64,000 bases of DNA from Thalassovita autumnalis (GCF_001458255.1 NZ_CYSB01000009.1:124001-188000); one strand, 5' to 3'; positions 36,273 through 45,388 are shown, counted from the first letter of the stretch. The notes: generated from the letters alone by a model not told the origin. Translations and numbers: made by a program.

Positions 36273-37727
36273 ATGACAAAATTTAGTGATCTGAAGCTCG
36301 CCCCCAAAGTTCTCAAAGCGATTGCGGAGGCCGGTTACGAAAGTCCGACACCGATTCAAGCCGGTGCGATTCCGCCTGCGCTTGAGGGCCGTGATGTTCT
36401 GGGTATTGCCCAGACCGGCACTGGCAAGACGGCCAGCTTCACCCTGCCGATGATTTCGCTTCTGGCGCGCGGTCGCGCCCGGGCACGGATGCCGCGTTCG
36501 CTGGTGCTCTGCCCAACCCGCGAATTGGCGGCACAGGTGGCGGAAAACTTCGACACCTATTCCAAACACCTGAAACTGACCAAGGCACTGCTGATTGGTG
36601 GTGTCTCGTTCAAGGAACAAGAAGCGCTGATCGACCGTGGTGTTGACGTGCTGATCGCCACCCCCGGCCGTCTGCTGGACCATTTTGAGCGCGGCAAGCT
36701 GCTGCTTACCGGTGTGCAGATCATGGTGGTGGACGAAGCGGACCGGATGCTGGACATGGGCTTCATCCCGGATATCGAACGCATCTTCTCGCTGACGCCT
36801 TTCACCCGTCAGACGCTGTTCTTCTCGGCCACCATGGCGCCTGAGATTGAGCGGATCACCAACACCTTCCTGTCCGCCCCTGAGCGGATCGAGATTGCCC
36901 GTCAGGCAACCACCTCGGAAACCATCACCCAGGGTGTGGTGATGTTCAAAGCCAGCCGCAAAGACCGTGAGGGCAGCGAAAAACGCCGCCTGCTGCGGGC
37001 GCTGATCGACGGTGAAGGGGAGAAGCTGACCAACGCGATCATCTTCTGTAACCGCAAAACCGACGTGGACATCACCGCCAAATCGATGCGCAAATACGGC
37101 TATGATGCCGCTGCGATCCACGGCGATCTGGACCAGAGCCAGCGGATGAAAACCCTGGATGCCTACCGTTCGGGTGAGTTGAAGTTCCTGATCGCCTCGG
37201 ATGTGGCGGCGCGTGGTCTGGACATTCCCAGCGTCAGCCATGTGTTTAACTTCGACGTGCCCGGCCACGCCGAGGATTACGTGCACCGCATTGGCCGGAC
37301 CGGTCGTGCCGGCCGTGAAGGCACTGCGATCACCCTGTGTGTGCCGCGCGATGAAAAGAACCTCGGCGACGTTGAGGCGCTGGTGAAACAGGAAATCCCG
37401 CGTCTGGAAAACCCGATCAAGGATGTGAAGCCGACCCGTCGTCGCAAAGACAAGGTTGAGGCCGACGCCCCGAAAGACGGCGCGCAGGAACAGCCTCAGG
37501 CGGAAGAAAAAGCGGCAGAGAAGCCCAAGCGGGGCCGCCGCGATGACCGCCGCGAAGATCGTCGTGATGACAACCGCCGCGATGACAACCGCAACGAACG
37601 TGGTGACCGCAATGATCGCGGCAACCGTGGCAAACACGGCAAAGGCGGCCGCAACAACGTTGTGGGCATGGGCGATCACCTGCCCAGCTTTATCGCGCTC
37701 AGCTTTGATGAGCGCCGCGCCGGCTAA
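36273..37727 (+). CDS. DEAD-box ATP-dependent RNA helicase
   Basis: This is a 484-aa RNA helicase (RhlE/CsdA type) for ribosome assembly or mRNA turnover. The ATG 36273 (MTKFSDLKLAPKVLKAI) gives the normal Q-motif start; upstream in-frame sequence is not coding-like. Motifs: AQTGTGKTASFTLPM (I), PTRELAAQV (Ia), TPGRLLDHF (Ib), VVDEADRMLDMGF (II), FFSATM (III), AAIHGDLDQSQR (IV region), ASDVAARGLDIP (V) and HRIGRTGRAGREG (VI). The tail (about 385-484) is rich in Arg, Asp and Asn (RRDDRREDRRDDNRRDDN), a typical RNA-binding extension. A terminator follows. Confidence 0.95.
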   Translation: MTKFSDLKLAPKVLKAIAEAGYESPTPIQAGAIPPALEGRDVLGIAQTGTGKTASFTLPMISLLARGRARARMPRSLVLCPTRELAAQVAENFDTYSKHLKLTKALLIGGVSFKEQEALIDRGVDVLIATPGRLLDHFERGKLLLTGVQIMVVDEADRMLDMGFIPDIERIFSLTPFTRQTLFFSATMAPEIERITNTFLSAPERIEIARQATTSETITQGVVMFKASRKDREGSEKRRLLRALIDGEGEKLTNAIIFCNRKTDVDITAKSMRKYGYDAAAIHGDLDQSQRMKTLDAYRSGELKFLIASDVAARGLDIPSVSHVFNFDVPGHAEDYVHRIGRTGRAGREGTAITLCVPRDEKNLGDVEALVKQEIPRLENPIKDVKPTRRRKDKVEADAPKDGAQEQPQAEEKAAEKPKRGRRDDRREDRRDDNRRDDNRNERGDRNDRGNRGKHGKGGRNNVVGMGDHLPSFIALSFDERRAG

Positions 37728-37751
37728 GCATGGCATACCATTGACTTAAAG

Positions 37752-37782
37752 AAGCTCCCGAAGGCCCCTTCGGGAGCTTTTT
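37752..37782 (+). terminator. Rho-independent terminator after the helicase gene
   Basis: AAGCTCCCGAAGG-CC-CCTTCGGGAGCTT is a long, perfect stem followed by TTTTC, 24 bp after the helicase stop. Confidence 0.9.
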
Positions 37783-37816
37783 CATGCCTTGGGAAGGGGC
37801 TGAGAGGGGCCCAAAG

Positions 37817-37844
37817 GAAAACAGCCGCCCAGTGGGACGGCTGT
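37817..37844 (-). terminator. Terminator of the NlpD-like gene (minus strand)
   Basis: Read on the minus strand, ACAGCCGTCCC-ACT-GGGCGGCTGT is followed by TTTTCC. The stem has 10 or so pairs with one bulge and lies 30 bp behind the NlpD-like gene's stop. It faces the helicase terminator. Confidence 0.7.
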
Positions 37845-37873
37845 CAATCAGTTGCTCTGCCTGATGCGCACAG

Positions 37874-39052
37874 TCAGTTCAGATAGGGCATCGGATCAAC
37901 ACTGTTGATGCCTTTGCGCACCTCAAAGTGCAGGTAGTTCGATTCCCCTGAGCGGATCTTGGCGATCGACTGACCGCGGGTGACGCTGTCCCCCTTGGCG
38001 ACAGAAATGTCAGCGACATTGGCGTAAACGGTCAGCAGGTTGTCGGGGTGTTTGACCACCACGATTGGCACTTTTTCAGCGTTGGTGATGATCGCGGCGA
38101 CGGTGCCGGCCTCAGCCGCTTTGATCGGGGTGCCGGGGGCGGCGGAGAAATCGATGCCCTCATTCTTACCCTTTGAAAACTCACGGAAGATCGAACCGTT
38201 CACCGGCATAGCCAAACGCCCACCTGAGGGGACTTTGCTCAGATCAGGGGTGTTGGCTTTGGCCTGCGCTTCGGCTTCTTTTGCGGTTGGGGTTTTCTCA
38301 TTCGGCAGCGGTTTGGAGGCCGAGGGCGGTGTGGGCGTCGGTGTACCTTGGCCGGGGACTGTATCGCTGCTGCGGGCGGTCTTGATCTCGGTCGAGGCGG
38401 GTACAGGCACCAGCAGGTACTGACCTTCGCGGATGGCGAAATCAGGGCCCAGGCCGTTCCATTCAGACAGCGACTTCACGCTGACGCCATAGAGGCGCGA
38501 AATGGTATAGACGGTTTCGCCGCGCGCCACCTTATGGCGCAGCGGTTCAACGCCGGTCTGGGCATTGTCCTCTTTGCTACTGGCAATCGGTTCCAGGGTG
38601 GTGGTTTCCACCGATTGCGGTGTGGCATTGTCGATCGCATTGCCGGCCAGCGCGGCGATATCCACGCCTGAGGGTGGCTGGATCGGCCCTTCACCGGTTT
38701 CCGAAACCCGGCGCGGCAGGGCCAGCACTTCGTTGTTGCGCAGCAGCGATTTGGTCTCAAGCCCGTTGTAGCTGGCCAGTTCCTGCGCATCGACGCCGAT
38801 GCGGTTGGCCACATCCTGGACCGAGTCACCGCGTTTGGCGACAGCAACCTGATAATTCGGGTAAGAGATTATGCCGCGATCATCAGGGCGGGGGCGATCT
38901 GCGGTGATATTCTGGGCGGCGTCCGCGGTGTTGAAGGCACCGCCAAAATTGCCGCGCATGTCAAAGTCCAACGGTTGACTGCAAGCGCTGAGGAGCGCCA
39001 GCCCGCTGGCGGCGACAAGCCATGTCCGGGGACTTTGGCGAAGTGTGGACAT
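37874..39052 (-). CDS. NlpD-like LysM/LytM lipoprotein (degenerate M23 domain)
   Basis: This is a 392-aa lipoprotein acting at the cell wall. The lipobox is LLSAC, with C24 lipidated. Two LysM domains bind peptidoglycan: YQVAVAKRGDSVQDVANRIG (about 67-110) and HKVARGETVYTISRLYGVS (about 172-215). After a Pro/Thr-rich linker a C-terminal LytM (peptidase M23) domain follows (about 285-391). It has GIDFSAAPGTPI but lacks the catalytic His before it (KNEGID) and has ANVADIS and LHFEVR later. Loss of zinc ligands fits amidase-activating NlpD/EnvC-type proteins, not an active endopeptidase. It lies next to pcm and surE, the arrangement known from nlpD loci. Confidence 0.9.
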   Translation of the reverse strand: MSTLRQSPRTWLVAASGLALLSACSQPLDFDMRGNFGGAFNTADAAQNITADRPRPDDRGIISYPNYQVAVAKRGDSVQDVANRIGVDAQELASYNGLETKSLLRNNEVLALPRRVSETGEGPIQPPSGVDIAALAGNAIDNATPQSVETTTLEPIASSKEDNAQTGVEPLRHKVARGETVYTISRLYGVSVKSLSEWNGLGPDFAIREGQYLLVPVPASTEIKTARSSDTVPGQGTPTPTPPSASKPLPNEKTPTAKEAEAQAKANTPDLSKVPSGGRLAMPVNGSIFREFSKGKNEGIDFSAAPGTPIKAAEAGTVAAIITNAEKVPIVVVKHPDNLLTVYANVADISVAKGDSVTRGQSIAKIRSGESNYLHFEVRKGINSVDPMPYLN

Positions 39053-39229
39053 CTCGATTTCCTCTGCCTCTCAGGTCTGCCTCAGGCGATACCCCTGTTT
39101 GCCGGGGCCTTGCCAGTTGATCATCAAGCGATCTTAGAACGTGTGCTTTTATTGGTCTTTAACGACCATTTTACGCGATTGCGCGCAAAACGGCCAACAT
39201 CACGCAAATTTGCGCGCCTTTTTGCCTAT

Positions 39230-39880
39230 TTAGGCGTCTCGGCCCAGACCTTCAACCAGTGGAACGAAACGCACGGGCATCAATTCGTCGTAGTCAAATC
39301 CATCTTCGGTCCGGGTGACGCGGATCAGGCTTTGCACGTGATCTGATTGTCCCACCGGCAAGACCATGATGCCGCCGACCTTCAGCTGTGCCAGTAGCGG
39401 TGGCGGCGGATCCTCGGCGGCGGCGGTGACCAGAATGCGGTCAAACGGCGCCTGATCAGGCAGGCCAAAGCTGCCGTCGCCCAGGATGCTGGTGACATTG
39501 GAAAGATCAAGCGCTTCAAAGACTTCGCGGGCTTCTGCGACCAGCCTGCGATGGCGGTCCACGGTATAGACCCGGCGCGCCAACTGGCTGAGGACCGCGG
39601 CCTGATAGCCAGACCCGGTGCCCACTTCCAGCACCTTATCGCGCGGGCTGATCTGCAGCGCCTGGCTCATCAGCCCAACGACTGAAGGCTGGCTGATGGT
39701 CTGTCCGCAAGCGATGGGCAGCGGCATATCCTCATAAGAGCGTTCAGCGAACAGCCCCTTGATGAACAGCCCGCGATCAATTTTTTCCATCGCGCTCAAG
39801 ACACGCTGATCCGTGACGCCCTTGGAGCGGAGCGCAAAGAGGAACTGCATCTTGCGTGTGGCGATGTCGTCTTCGCTCAT
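39230..39880 (-). CDS. pcm: Protein-L-isoaspartate O-methyltransferase
   Basis: This enzyme methylates isoaspartyl residues of aged proteins with SAM, starting their repair. The 216-aa protein shows [20 protein letters not shown], the substrate-loop [16 protein letters not shown] and the SAM motif [20 protein letters not shown], then [14 protein letters not shown]. The C-terminal part ([18 protein letters not shown]) is normal. It is followed downstream by an NlpD-like gene, and its start overlaps the surE stop (ATGA), so surE-pcm are coupled. Confidence 0.96.
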   Translation of the reverse strand: MSEDDIATRKMQFLFALRSKGVTDQRVLSAMEKIDRGLFIKGLFAERSYEDMPLPIACGQTISQPSVVGLMSQALQISPRDKVLEVGTGSGYQAAVLSQLARRVYTVDRHRRLVAEAREVFEALDLSNVTSILGDGSFGLPDQAPFDRILVTAAAEDPPPPLLAQLKVGGIMVLPVGQSDHVQSLIRVTRTEDGFDYDELMPVRFVPLVEGLGRDA

Positions 39881-40668
39881 CTGTCGCTTTCCAGAGATTT
39901 CAGCCGCTCCAGCGCGTCATTGGCGGTCAGATCCGCACGCATTGGGGTGACGGAAATATAGTCATCAAGGTTCACCGCCGCATCAGTGCCGGGCAGGGTG
40001 GGGCGACGCTGATCGCCCCCACGGACCCACAGGTAGCGTCGACCAGTGGGGGAGGTGTGCGGCTCTACCGCAAAGCCAGGGCCACGACGATAGCCTTGCG
40101 GCGCCACACGCACGCCTTTCACCTCGGCCGCCGGGCAGGGCGGGAAGTTCACATTGAAGAACAGGCGATAGTCCTCTTCCTGTTCGGGCATCTGTTCCAG
40201 GATCTGGCGCAACAGGGGCACGGCGTGTTCCGCCGCGGCCTCAAACGGGTTTTCAGCGTTATAGGTTTTCGGCCCCAGATATTGGCTGAGGGCAATGGCG
40301 CGCACGCCCTGTAAAGCCCCCTCCATCGCGCCGCCCAGCGTACCGGAGTAGAGCGCGTTTTCGGCCGAGTTGTTGCCGCGGTTCACGCCAGACAGGATCA
40401 GATCCGGCGGCGTGTCTTTCATCACGTCATGCAGACCGACCAGCACACAGTCGGCGGGGCTGCCCTCGGCGGCAAACCGGCGTTCGCCTAGTTTGGCGAC
40501 CATCATCGGGTGGGTGTAGCTGATGCAATGGCCAACGCCGGATTGTTCAAAAGCCGGGGCAACCACCCAAACCTCACCGTCCGGGCCGGCCAGTTCACCC
40601 GCGATTGCTTCCAGCACCTTTAGGCCGGGGGCGTTGATGCCGTCATCGTTGGTGACCAGAATACGCAT
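39877..40668 (-). CDS. surE: 5'/3'-nucleotidase SurE
   Basis: This is a metal-dependent phosphatase acting on nucleoside monophosphates. The 263 residues begin with [20 protein letters not shown], holding the DD metal ligands. Next come [20 protein letters not shown] with the conserved Ser and [11 protein letters not shown] with the Asn metal ligand, then [21 protein letters not shown]-terminal [19 protein letters not shown] is typical. The length is normal for alphaproteobacteria. Upstream (40669-40801) is a 133-bp gap with a hairpin-prone AGCGCCC...GGGCGCT segment. Confidence 0.96.
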   Translation of the reverse strand: MRILVTNDDGINAPGLKVLEAIAGELAGPDGEVWVVAPAFEQSGVGHCISYTHPMMVAKLGERRFAAEGSPADCVLVGLHDVMKDTPPDLILSGVNRGNNSAENALYSGTLGGAMEGALQGVRAIALSQYLGPKTYNAENPFEAAAEHAVPLLRQILEQMPEQEEDYRLFFNVNFPPCPAAEVKGVRVAPQGYRRGPGFAVEPHTSPTGRRYLWVRGGDQRRPTLPGTDAAVNLDDYISVTPMRADLTANDALERLKSLESDR

Positions 40669-40801
40669 GGCTGTGCCCCTTACCCTCAGCCCCTGATGGG
40701 GCGATCTGCCTTATGTCTTCAGGCCTTTAGTAGGGGAGCGGCGCGAATGGGGCAAGCGCCCGCAAGGGGCACCCGCCAATGGCGTGGGCGCTGTGTTGTT
40801 C

Positions 40802-41449
40802 TTAAGCGACGCCCAGACCTGCTAGCAGGCGCTTGGCCTCTTCCGCCGGTTTGGCCAATGCGTCGCGGTCTTCGCCGGGGAAGAAACGGGCGCGGTTGGC
40901 GGTGGCCAGGGGCTTGGGCTGCAGGATATGGACCTTGGGCCCGGTGGCGGCGGTTTCCGCCGCCCAGGACCGGGCCAGATCGATCTGCGCGGATTTGGTG
41001 GCGCCATAGGCCCCAAAGAACTTCTGCCCGCCGCGCGCGTCCTCAAAGAACAGTGCGGTGCCGTCCTCACCCAGAAGCGGGGCAACATAGGTGATCAGAC
41101 GGCCGGTGGCGGTGACATTGATGTTGACCGACTTGTCCCAATCCTTGGCGTCGATGAACTGCGCCGGGGACAGGGGGGGGGCATGCACTGCGGCATGGGC
41201 CCACAGATCAATCGCGCCCCAGCGGTCATAGATCGAGCGGCAGAGCTGTGCCATGGCATCGGGATTGGTGATGTCCATCGGGGCCAGGGTGGCCTGTCCG
41301 CCTGCGGCCTGAATACGGTCATCCAGCTCTTCCAGCGCGCCGGTGGTGCGCGCCACGGCAACGATGTGGTGGCTTTGGCAAAGCGCTTCGGCCAGGCCTG
41401 CGCCGAGGCCACGCGATGCGCCGGTGATGAGTGCGATTTTCTGTGTCAT
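40802..41449 (-). CDS. Short-chain dehydrogenase/reductase (SDR)
   Basis: This is a 215-aa NAD(P)-dependent oxidoreductase starting at ATG 41449 (MTQKIALITGASRGLGAG); nine upstream codons are less likely coding. Motif TGASRGLGAGLAEAL binds the cofactor. The A-AVHAP stretch stands for the NAG motif, and the YGATKSAQIDLARSWAAE segment carries the catalytic Tyr and Lys. The protein is short for an SDR, ending shortly after the Rossmann core with PKPLATANRARFFPGED, so the substrate lid is reduced. Substrate unknown. It follows the DUF2199 gene on the same strand. Confidence 0.88.
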   Translation of the reverse strand: MTQKIALITGASRGLGAGLAEALCQSHHIVAVARTTGALEELDDRIQAAGGQATLAPMDITNPDAMAQLCRSIYDRWGAIDLWAHAAVHAPPLSPAQFIDAKDWDKSVNINVTATGRLITYVAPLLGEDGTALFFEDARGGQKFFGAYGATKSAQIDLARSWAAETAATGPKVHILQPKPLATANRARFFPGEDRDALAKPAEEAKRLLAGLGVA

Positions 41450-41508
41450 GACGGGGATGTGCGGCCTATTGGGCAAGAGGTCAAGGGCAAAGCGCTGCCC
41501 TGCGCTGC

Positions 41509-42084
41509 TTAGTCGTGTTGCAGATGGGGGCGGATGTCCTGGCCAAAGGCGGCGTAGATATCCAGAAGCTGATCAAAGCTGATCCCGTTTTCTTGCGCCT
41601 CCGCCAGCTTACCAGATTGCGCCAGCGCGATCGGGCGGGCCTCAGGGCCGGGGAAATGCAGCAGGACCGGCAGGGGATCTTCGGTTTCATCTTCAAAGCC
41701 AGGCAGCTGGTTGACCAGCGTCGCCGGCGCATCATCCACCGCCGGGGCATCCGCGCCATCAAAGGTGTCGAGATAGGCATAGAAGGCTTCGGGCGAAAGT
41801 TCGACCCAGGGCGTAACATGCAGTGCCTCATCGTCGGCGCCTTGGATGGGGAAACTCATGACCACGCGGACAAAACGCTGTTCACCCGCACGGCACAGGT
41901 CGGCGGTCAGCTGATCCTCCCCCTGTTTCACAAAAGGCTGGTCGTCGCGCGCCTCATGCGGCCAGGGGCCGGGGTGATCAAAGCCAATGTCAAAGACACC
42001 GGAAAACCCCTGATCGGAGCCCGGCATCACGCGGTTGGGGTCATTGAAACGCCGCCAGCGGGCATCAAGATCAAGTAGGGCCAT
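41509..42084 (-). CDS. DUF2199-like cytosolic protein
   Basis: This is a 191-aa protein; the start chosen is ATG 42084 (MALLDLDARWRRFND), because the upstream extension consists of a dispersed repeat and low-information sequence. The stretch TADLCRAGEQRFVRVVMSFP, then VTPWVELSPEAFYAYLDTFD, resembles the DUF2199 family, whose function is unknown to me. The acidic C-terminal half (PVDDAPATLV, LPVLLHFPGPEARPIAL) fits the family's end. No signal peptide. It is a free-standing gene between an SDR and a dispersed repeat. Confidence 0.78.
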   Translation of the reverse strand: MALLDLDARWRRFNDPNRVMPGSDQGFSGVFDIGFDHPGPWPHEARDDQPFVKQGEDQLTADLCRAGEQRFVRVVMSFPIQGADDEALHVTPWVELSPEAFYAYLDTFDGADAPAVDDAPATLVNQLPGFEDETEDPLPVLLHFPGPEARPIALAQSGKLAEAQENGISFDQLLDIYAAFGQDIRPHLQHD

Positions 42085-42176
42085 CGGGCACACCGTTGCT
42101 GTCTTCTGTTGGCGCCACGGTATGGGGCGGGGCCGGGCGCTGCAAGTAAGAAGCCGGTGCGGGCCGAAAGGTCGGA

Positions 42177-42211
42177 GCCTCCGGCGGGAGTATTTTGGGA
42201 ACGATGAAAGG
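42177..42211 (+). repeat. Dispersed 35-bp intergenic repeat, copy 2
   Basis: Identical over 35 bp to bases 15876-15910 (GCCTCCGGCGGGAGTATTTT through GATGAAAGG). Here it lies between two minus-strand genes, upstream of the DUF2199-like gene and downstream of the 90-aa gene, in the opposite orientation to those genes. No coding role is seen. Confidence 0.8.
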
Positions 42212-42235
42212 GGAGGGGCGGCGCTTAGGCGGTGC

Positions 42236-42508
42236 TTAGGTGGTGGCAGGCAGGCGCATCTGACGCTGGTCATCCCCGCGGGTCAGGGTCAGCGCGCCGC
42301 TGTGGATGGCGGTTACCTCAGCGCCCTCCAGTATGTCACCCGGGCGCACCTTGTGAATACGCCCAGCACCCAGATGCACATAGGCGCGCGGGCCCTCGGG
42401 CGTCAGAATCGTGCCGAGCAGGCTGGCATGGCCCATCGGCAGCGCAGACCGCTCGGTCGCGGCAGCGTCAATTGTCAGGCTGCGCTCCAGCCGGCCTCGA
42501 ACAGACAT
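42236..42508 (-). CDS. 90-aa protein of unknown function with PilP/GspC-like beta segment
   Basis: This is a 90-aa soluble protein; ATG 42508 is preferred over the GTG one codon upstream, with GGAG in the leader. The core SLLGTILTPEGPRAYVHLGAG and HKVRPGDILEGAEVTAIHSG resemble the small beta-barrel repeats of type II secretion or pilus-assembly proteins (GspC/PilP, pattern L-x-G-x-I...V..G...G..V..I). No signal peptide or membrane anchor is present, so it is not a complete secretion component. I do not recognise a named family. It ends 25 bp before the copy-2 repeat. Confidence 0.6.
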   Translation of the reverse strand: MSVRGRLERSLTIDAAATERSALPMGHASLLGTILTPEGPRAYVHLGAGRIHKVRPGDILEGAEVTAIHSGALTLTRGDDQRQMRLPATT

Positions 42509-42603
42509 CACGGGTTACTCCACTACACCAGGAAAGCTTGGCAAGAACTGTGCCGAGCCGGGAAACGGTGCCTCAGAAGTGTTGTGATTGTCTTGAAACG
42601 GAC

Positions 42604-42630
42604 AAAAAACAGGGGGCACGCGGCCCCCTG
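42604..42630 (-). terminator. Terminator of purF (minus strand)
   Basis: On the minus strand, CAGGGGGCCGCGTGCCCCCTG is followed by TTTTTTG, about 30 bp behind the purF stop. The GGGGGC/GCCCCC stem is strong. Confidence 0.88.
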
Positions 42631-42658
42631 AATGTTTCGTATTTAGATCAAATTGCGC

Positions 42659-44113
42659 TTATTCAGCGGCTTTCAGCTGGAAGCCTTTTTCGATCATATC
42701 GCTTGGCACAACCGGGTATTCGCCGCTGAAACAGGCGTCGCAATACTGTGGGCAGGATTTGGAGCGGCCATCGGCTTCGCCCACGGCGCGATAGAGGCCA
42801 TCAAGCGTGATGAACTTTAGGCTGTCGACCGAAAGGTGCTTGCGCATCTCTTCTTCGCTCATCGTGGCGGCCAGCAGCTTTTCGCGCTGCGGCGTATCGA
42901 CACCGTAGAAACAGGGCCAGGCGGTGGGCGGTGAGGCGATGCGGAAATGCACCTCAGCAGCACCTGCATCAAGGATCATTTCCTTGATCTTGCGCGAGGT
43001 GGTGCCGCGCACCACCGAGTCATCAACCAGAATGACCCGTTTGTCTTTGATCAGCGCGCGGTTCACGTTGAGCTTCAGGCGCACACCCATGTTGCGGATC
43101 TGCTCGGTCGGTTCAATGAAGGTCCGGCCCATATATTGGTTGCGGGTGATGCCCAGACCAAAGGGGATGCCGCTTTCATGGGCAAAACCGATGGCCGCAG
43201 GCGTTCCGCTGTCCGGCACGGGGCAGACCAGATCGGCCTCCACAGGGGCTTCGCGGGCCAGTTCCACACCGATCTGACGGCGGGTTTCATAGACCGAACG
43301 GCCGCCGATGATGCTGTCGGGGCGCGAGAAATAGACATGTTCGAAGATACAGAACTTCGACGCTTGTTGGCGGAAGGGGAAGTGGCTCTCCACGCCGCCC
43401 TCGGCGGTGATGACAACCATTTCGCCCGGCGCGATCTCACGCACAAATTCGGCACCGATGATGTCGAGCGCGCAGGTTTCCGAGCTGAGCGCCCAGCCGT
43501 CACCGACCTTGCCCAGCACCAGCGGGCGTACACCAAGTGGGTCGCGCACGCCGATCAGCTTGGTGCGGGTCATCGCCACAACCGAGAAGGCGCCTTCGAC
43601 ACGGCGCAGCGCATCTTCCATCCGCTCAGGGATGTTGCGCTGAAGCGAGCGCGCCATCAGGTGGATGATGCATTCACTGTCGCTGGAGGACTGGAAGATC
43701 GAGCCACGCTCGATCAGCTCTTTGCGCAGGGCTTCGGCGTTGGTGATGTTGCCGTTGTGGGCAATCGCCGCGCCGCCCATCGAGAACTCGCCAAAAAAAG
43801 GCTGCACATCACGGATGGCAGCCCCTTTGGATCCAGCAGTGGAGTAGCGCACATGGCCAATGGCCAGCGGACCGGGCAGGGTTTTCATCAGCGACTGGCT
43901 GGTGAAGTTATCGCGCACATAGCCGAAACGGCGTGCGCTGTTGAACCCGTCTTCGGGGTCATGGGCAACGATGCCGCCGGCTTCTTGGCCGCGGTGTTGC
44001 AAAGCGTGCAGGCCGAGGGCCACGAAGTTTGCGGCATCAGCAACGCCGACGACGCCGAACACACCGCACTCCTCCTTTAGCTTGTCGTCATCAAAGGGGT
44101 GGGCGAGGGGCAT
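42659..44113 (-). CDS. purF: Amidophosphoribosyltransferase
   Basis: This enzyme makes phosphoribosylamine from PRPP and glutamine, the first committed step of purine synthesis. The start is ATG 44113 (MPLAHPFDDDKLKEECGVFG), giving 484 residues; the ORF extends much further upstream but that part is not conserved. Cys16 after a short propeptide is the class II glutamine amidotransferase nucleophile. ALQHRGQEAGGI, HVRYSTAG and AHNGNI follow. The PRPP loop VILVDDSVVRGTTSRKI is in the transferase domain. Several Cys in the C-terminal part (SCPQYCDACFSGEYP) suggest the iron-sulfur-bearing, Bacillus-type form. Confidence 0.96.
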   Translation of the reverse strand: MPLAHPFDDDKLKEECGVFGVVGVADAANFVALGLHALQHRGQEAGGIVAHDPEDGFNSARRFGYVRDNFTSQSLMKTLPGPLAIGHVRYSTAGSKGAAIRDVQPFFGEFSMGGAAIAHNGNITNAEALRKELIERGSIFQSSSDSECIIHLMARSLQRNIPERMEDALRRVEGAFSVVAMTRTKLIGVRDPLGVRPLVLGKVGDGWALSSETCALDIIGAEFVREIAPGEMVVITAEGGVESHFPFRQQASKFCIFEHVYFSRPDSIIGGRSVYETRRQIGVELAREAPVEADLVCPVPDSGTPAAIGFAHESGIPFGLGITRNQYMGRTFIEPTEQIRNMGVRLKLNVNRALIKDKRVILVDDSVVRGTTSRKIKEMILDAGAAEVHFRIASPPTAWPCFYGVDTPQREKLLAATMSEEEMRKHLSVDSLKFITLDGLYRAVGEADGRSKSCPQYCDACFSGEYPVVPSDMIEKGFQLKAAE

Positions 44114-44275
44114 AGGCTTGGACAAGGGGATGCTCCGAATCCGTTCGCTGGCAGTTGGCCCCCGTATAGGACGTGCGAGCGCGGCTGTCATCAAAGGATC
44201 ACAAAAGAATTTGTGCTGAACAGTCGCGTGCCTAAAATGAGGACTAAATCGCAGGGCAAAAGGGCGGAGGATGAG

Positions 44276-45388
44276 ATGCAACGTCGCAGCGTTTTGGCTC
44301 AGATGATTGGTGGCTTGGGGGCTGGTCTGACCGCTGGCCTTGCAGGGGTGAAGGCCACAACGGCAGAGGCTGCAGAACAGGGCACAGAACAGCACGCTGG
44401 GGCGTGGTATGTGCCTGCCGAAGAGGTCCCGCATGAGCTGACATTCATGCAGTTTCCGGTGGCCTTGTCGGTTTACGGCGATCGGTGGTTTTTGCAGCAG
44501 GCTCAGACCACGATTGCCGAGATTGCCAATACGATTGCAGAATTTGAACCGGTCGTGATGCTGGCCGCAGCTGGCGATCACGCCTCCGCACGGCAGCTCT
44601 TGTCAGATAAGGTGACGCTCTGGGACATCCCGACGGAGGATCTGTGGTGTCGCGACAGCGGCCCGATTGTTGCGGTGGATGGCACCGGCGGGCGGGCCGT
44701 GCAGCACATCCAGTTTAACGGCTGGGGCGGCAAACAGCGCCATCGTCGCGATGGCCGGGTGGCGGAACGGGTGGCGGAGCGTTTGGGCCTGCCGCTTTTG
44801 CCCACAGGTCTGGTGGGCGAAGCCGGCGGTGTGGAGCAGGACGGCCACGGCCTGCTCTGCGCGCATGAAAGTTCCTGGGTGATCAGCAATCGCAATCCCG
44901 GAATGCACCGCGATCAGGTGGAGGCGGCGCTGCTGGCGGCCTATGGCGCGGACCGGATGATCTGGGCGCCGGGGGTGAAGGGGCAGGACATCACCGATTA
45001 TCATATCGATAGCCTGATGCGGTTCACCGGGCCGGGGCGGGGTCTGATCAACCTGCCTGAGGAGCCGGATTTTGACGATCCCTTCCATATCTCAGCCTTT
45101 GAGACACATGACATCCTGCAAGCAGCCGGCGTGGCGCTGGAGGTGATTTCCGAACCAAACGTGCGGCGCGTTCAATCGCTGGATTTCGTCGCCTCATATG
45201 CCAATTACTATGTCTGCAATGGGGCGGTGATCGCTGCTGAATTTGGCGACCGAGAGACCGATGCAGCGGCCGAGCGGGCCCTGCGCCGTCTTTACCCCGG
45301 CCGTGATGTGGTGATGCTGAACGTTGATCCCTTGGGGGAGTTGGGCGGCGGCATCCACTGCGCCACGCATGAATTGCCCAGCGGATGA
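44276..45388 (+). CDS. Tat-exported agmatine-deiminase-family protein
   Basis: This is a 370-aa Porphyromonas-type peptidylarginine/agmatine deiminase protein. ATG 44276 has GGCGGAGG upstream. The N-terminus MQRRSVLAQMIGGLGAGLTAG looks like a Tat signal (twin Arg, then a hydrophobic stretch, cleavage near 32). The catalytic pattern is kept: TEDLWCRDSGPIVAVD, GEAGGVEQDGHG, TDYHIDSLMRFTGPG and the final GGGIHCATHELP with the nucleophilic Cys. Cytosolic agmatine deiminases lack a signal peptide, so export is unusual and suggests a periplasmic guanidino substrate. It lies divergent from purF between purF and cvpA, which are usually neighbours. Confidence 0.85.
   Translation: MQRRSVLAQMIGGLGAGLTAGLAGVKATTAEAAEQGTEQHAGAWYVPAEEVPHELTFMQFPVALSVYGDRWFLQQAQTTIAEIANTIAEFEPVVMLAAAGDHASARQLLSDKVTLWDIPTEDLWCRDSGPIVAVDGTGGRAVQHIQFNGWGGKQRHRRDGRVAERVAERLGLPLLPTGLVGEAGGVEQDGHGLLCAHESSWVISNRNPGMHRDQVEAALLAAYGADRMIWAPGVKGQDITDYHIDSLMRFTGPGRGLINLPEEPDFDDPFHISAFETHDILQAAGVALEVISEPNVRRVQSLDFVASYANYYVCNGAVIAAEFGDRETDAAAERALRRLYPGRDVVMLNVDPLGELGGGIHCATHELPSG

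Noticed and set aside
40750-40800. Hairpin-prone AGCGCCC...GGGCGCT segment between surE and the SDR gene, considered as a third copy of the two-hairpin element
   Set aside because: It lacks the GAACCGCCCCCACGGGGCGG core and the CGGTTCG arm, so it is only a GC-rich inverted repeat.
41509-42273. Longer start of the DUF2199-like gene (254 aa)
   Set aside because: The added 63 residues are encoded by the dispersed repeat and flanking sequence and are rich in Pro, Ser and Arg. ATG 42084 gives a normal start.
42659-44581. 640-aa version of PurF
   Set aside because: The first 156 residues do not look like PurF; the family start with the propeptide and Cys nucleophile begins at ATG 44113, and the upstream part overlaps the start region of the divergent gene.
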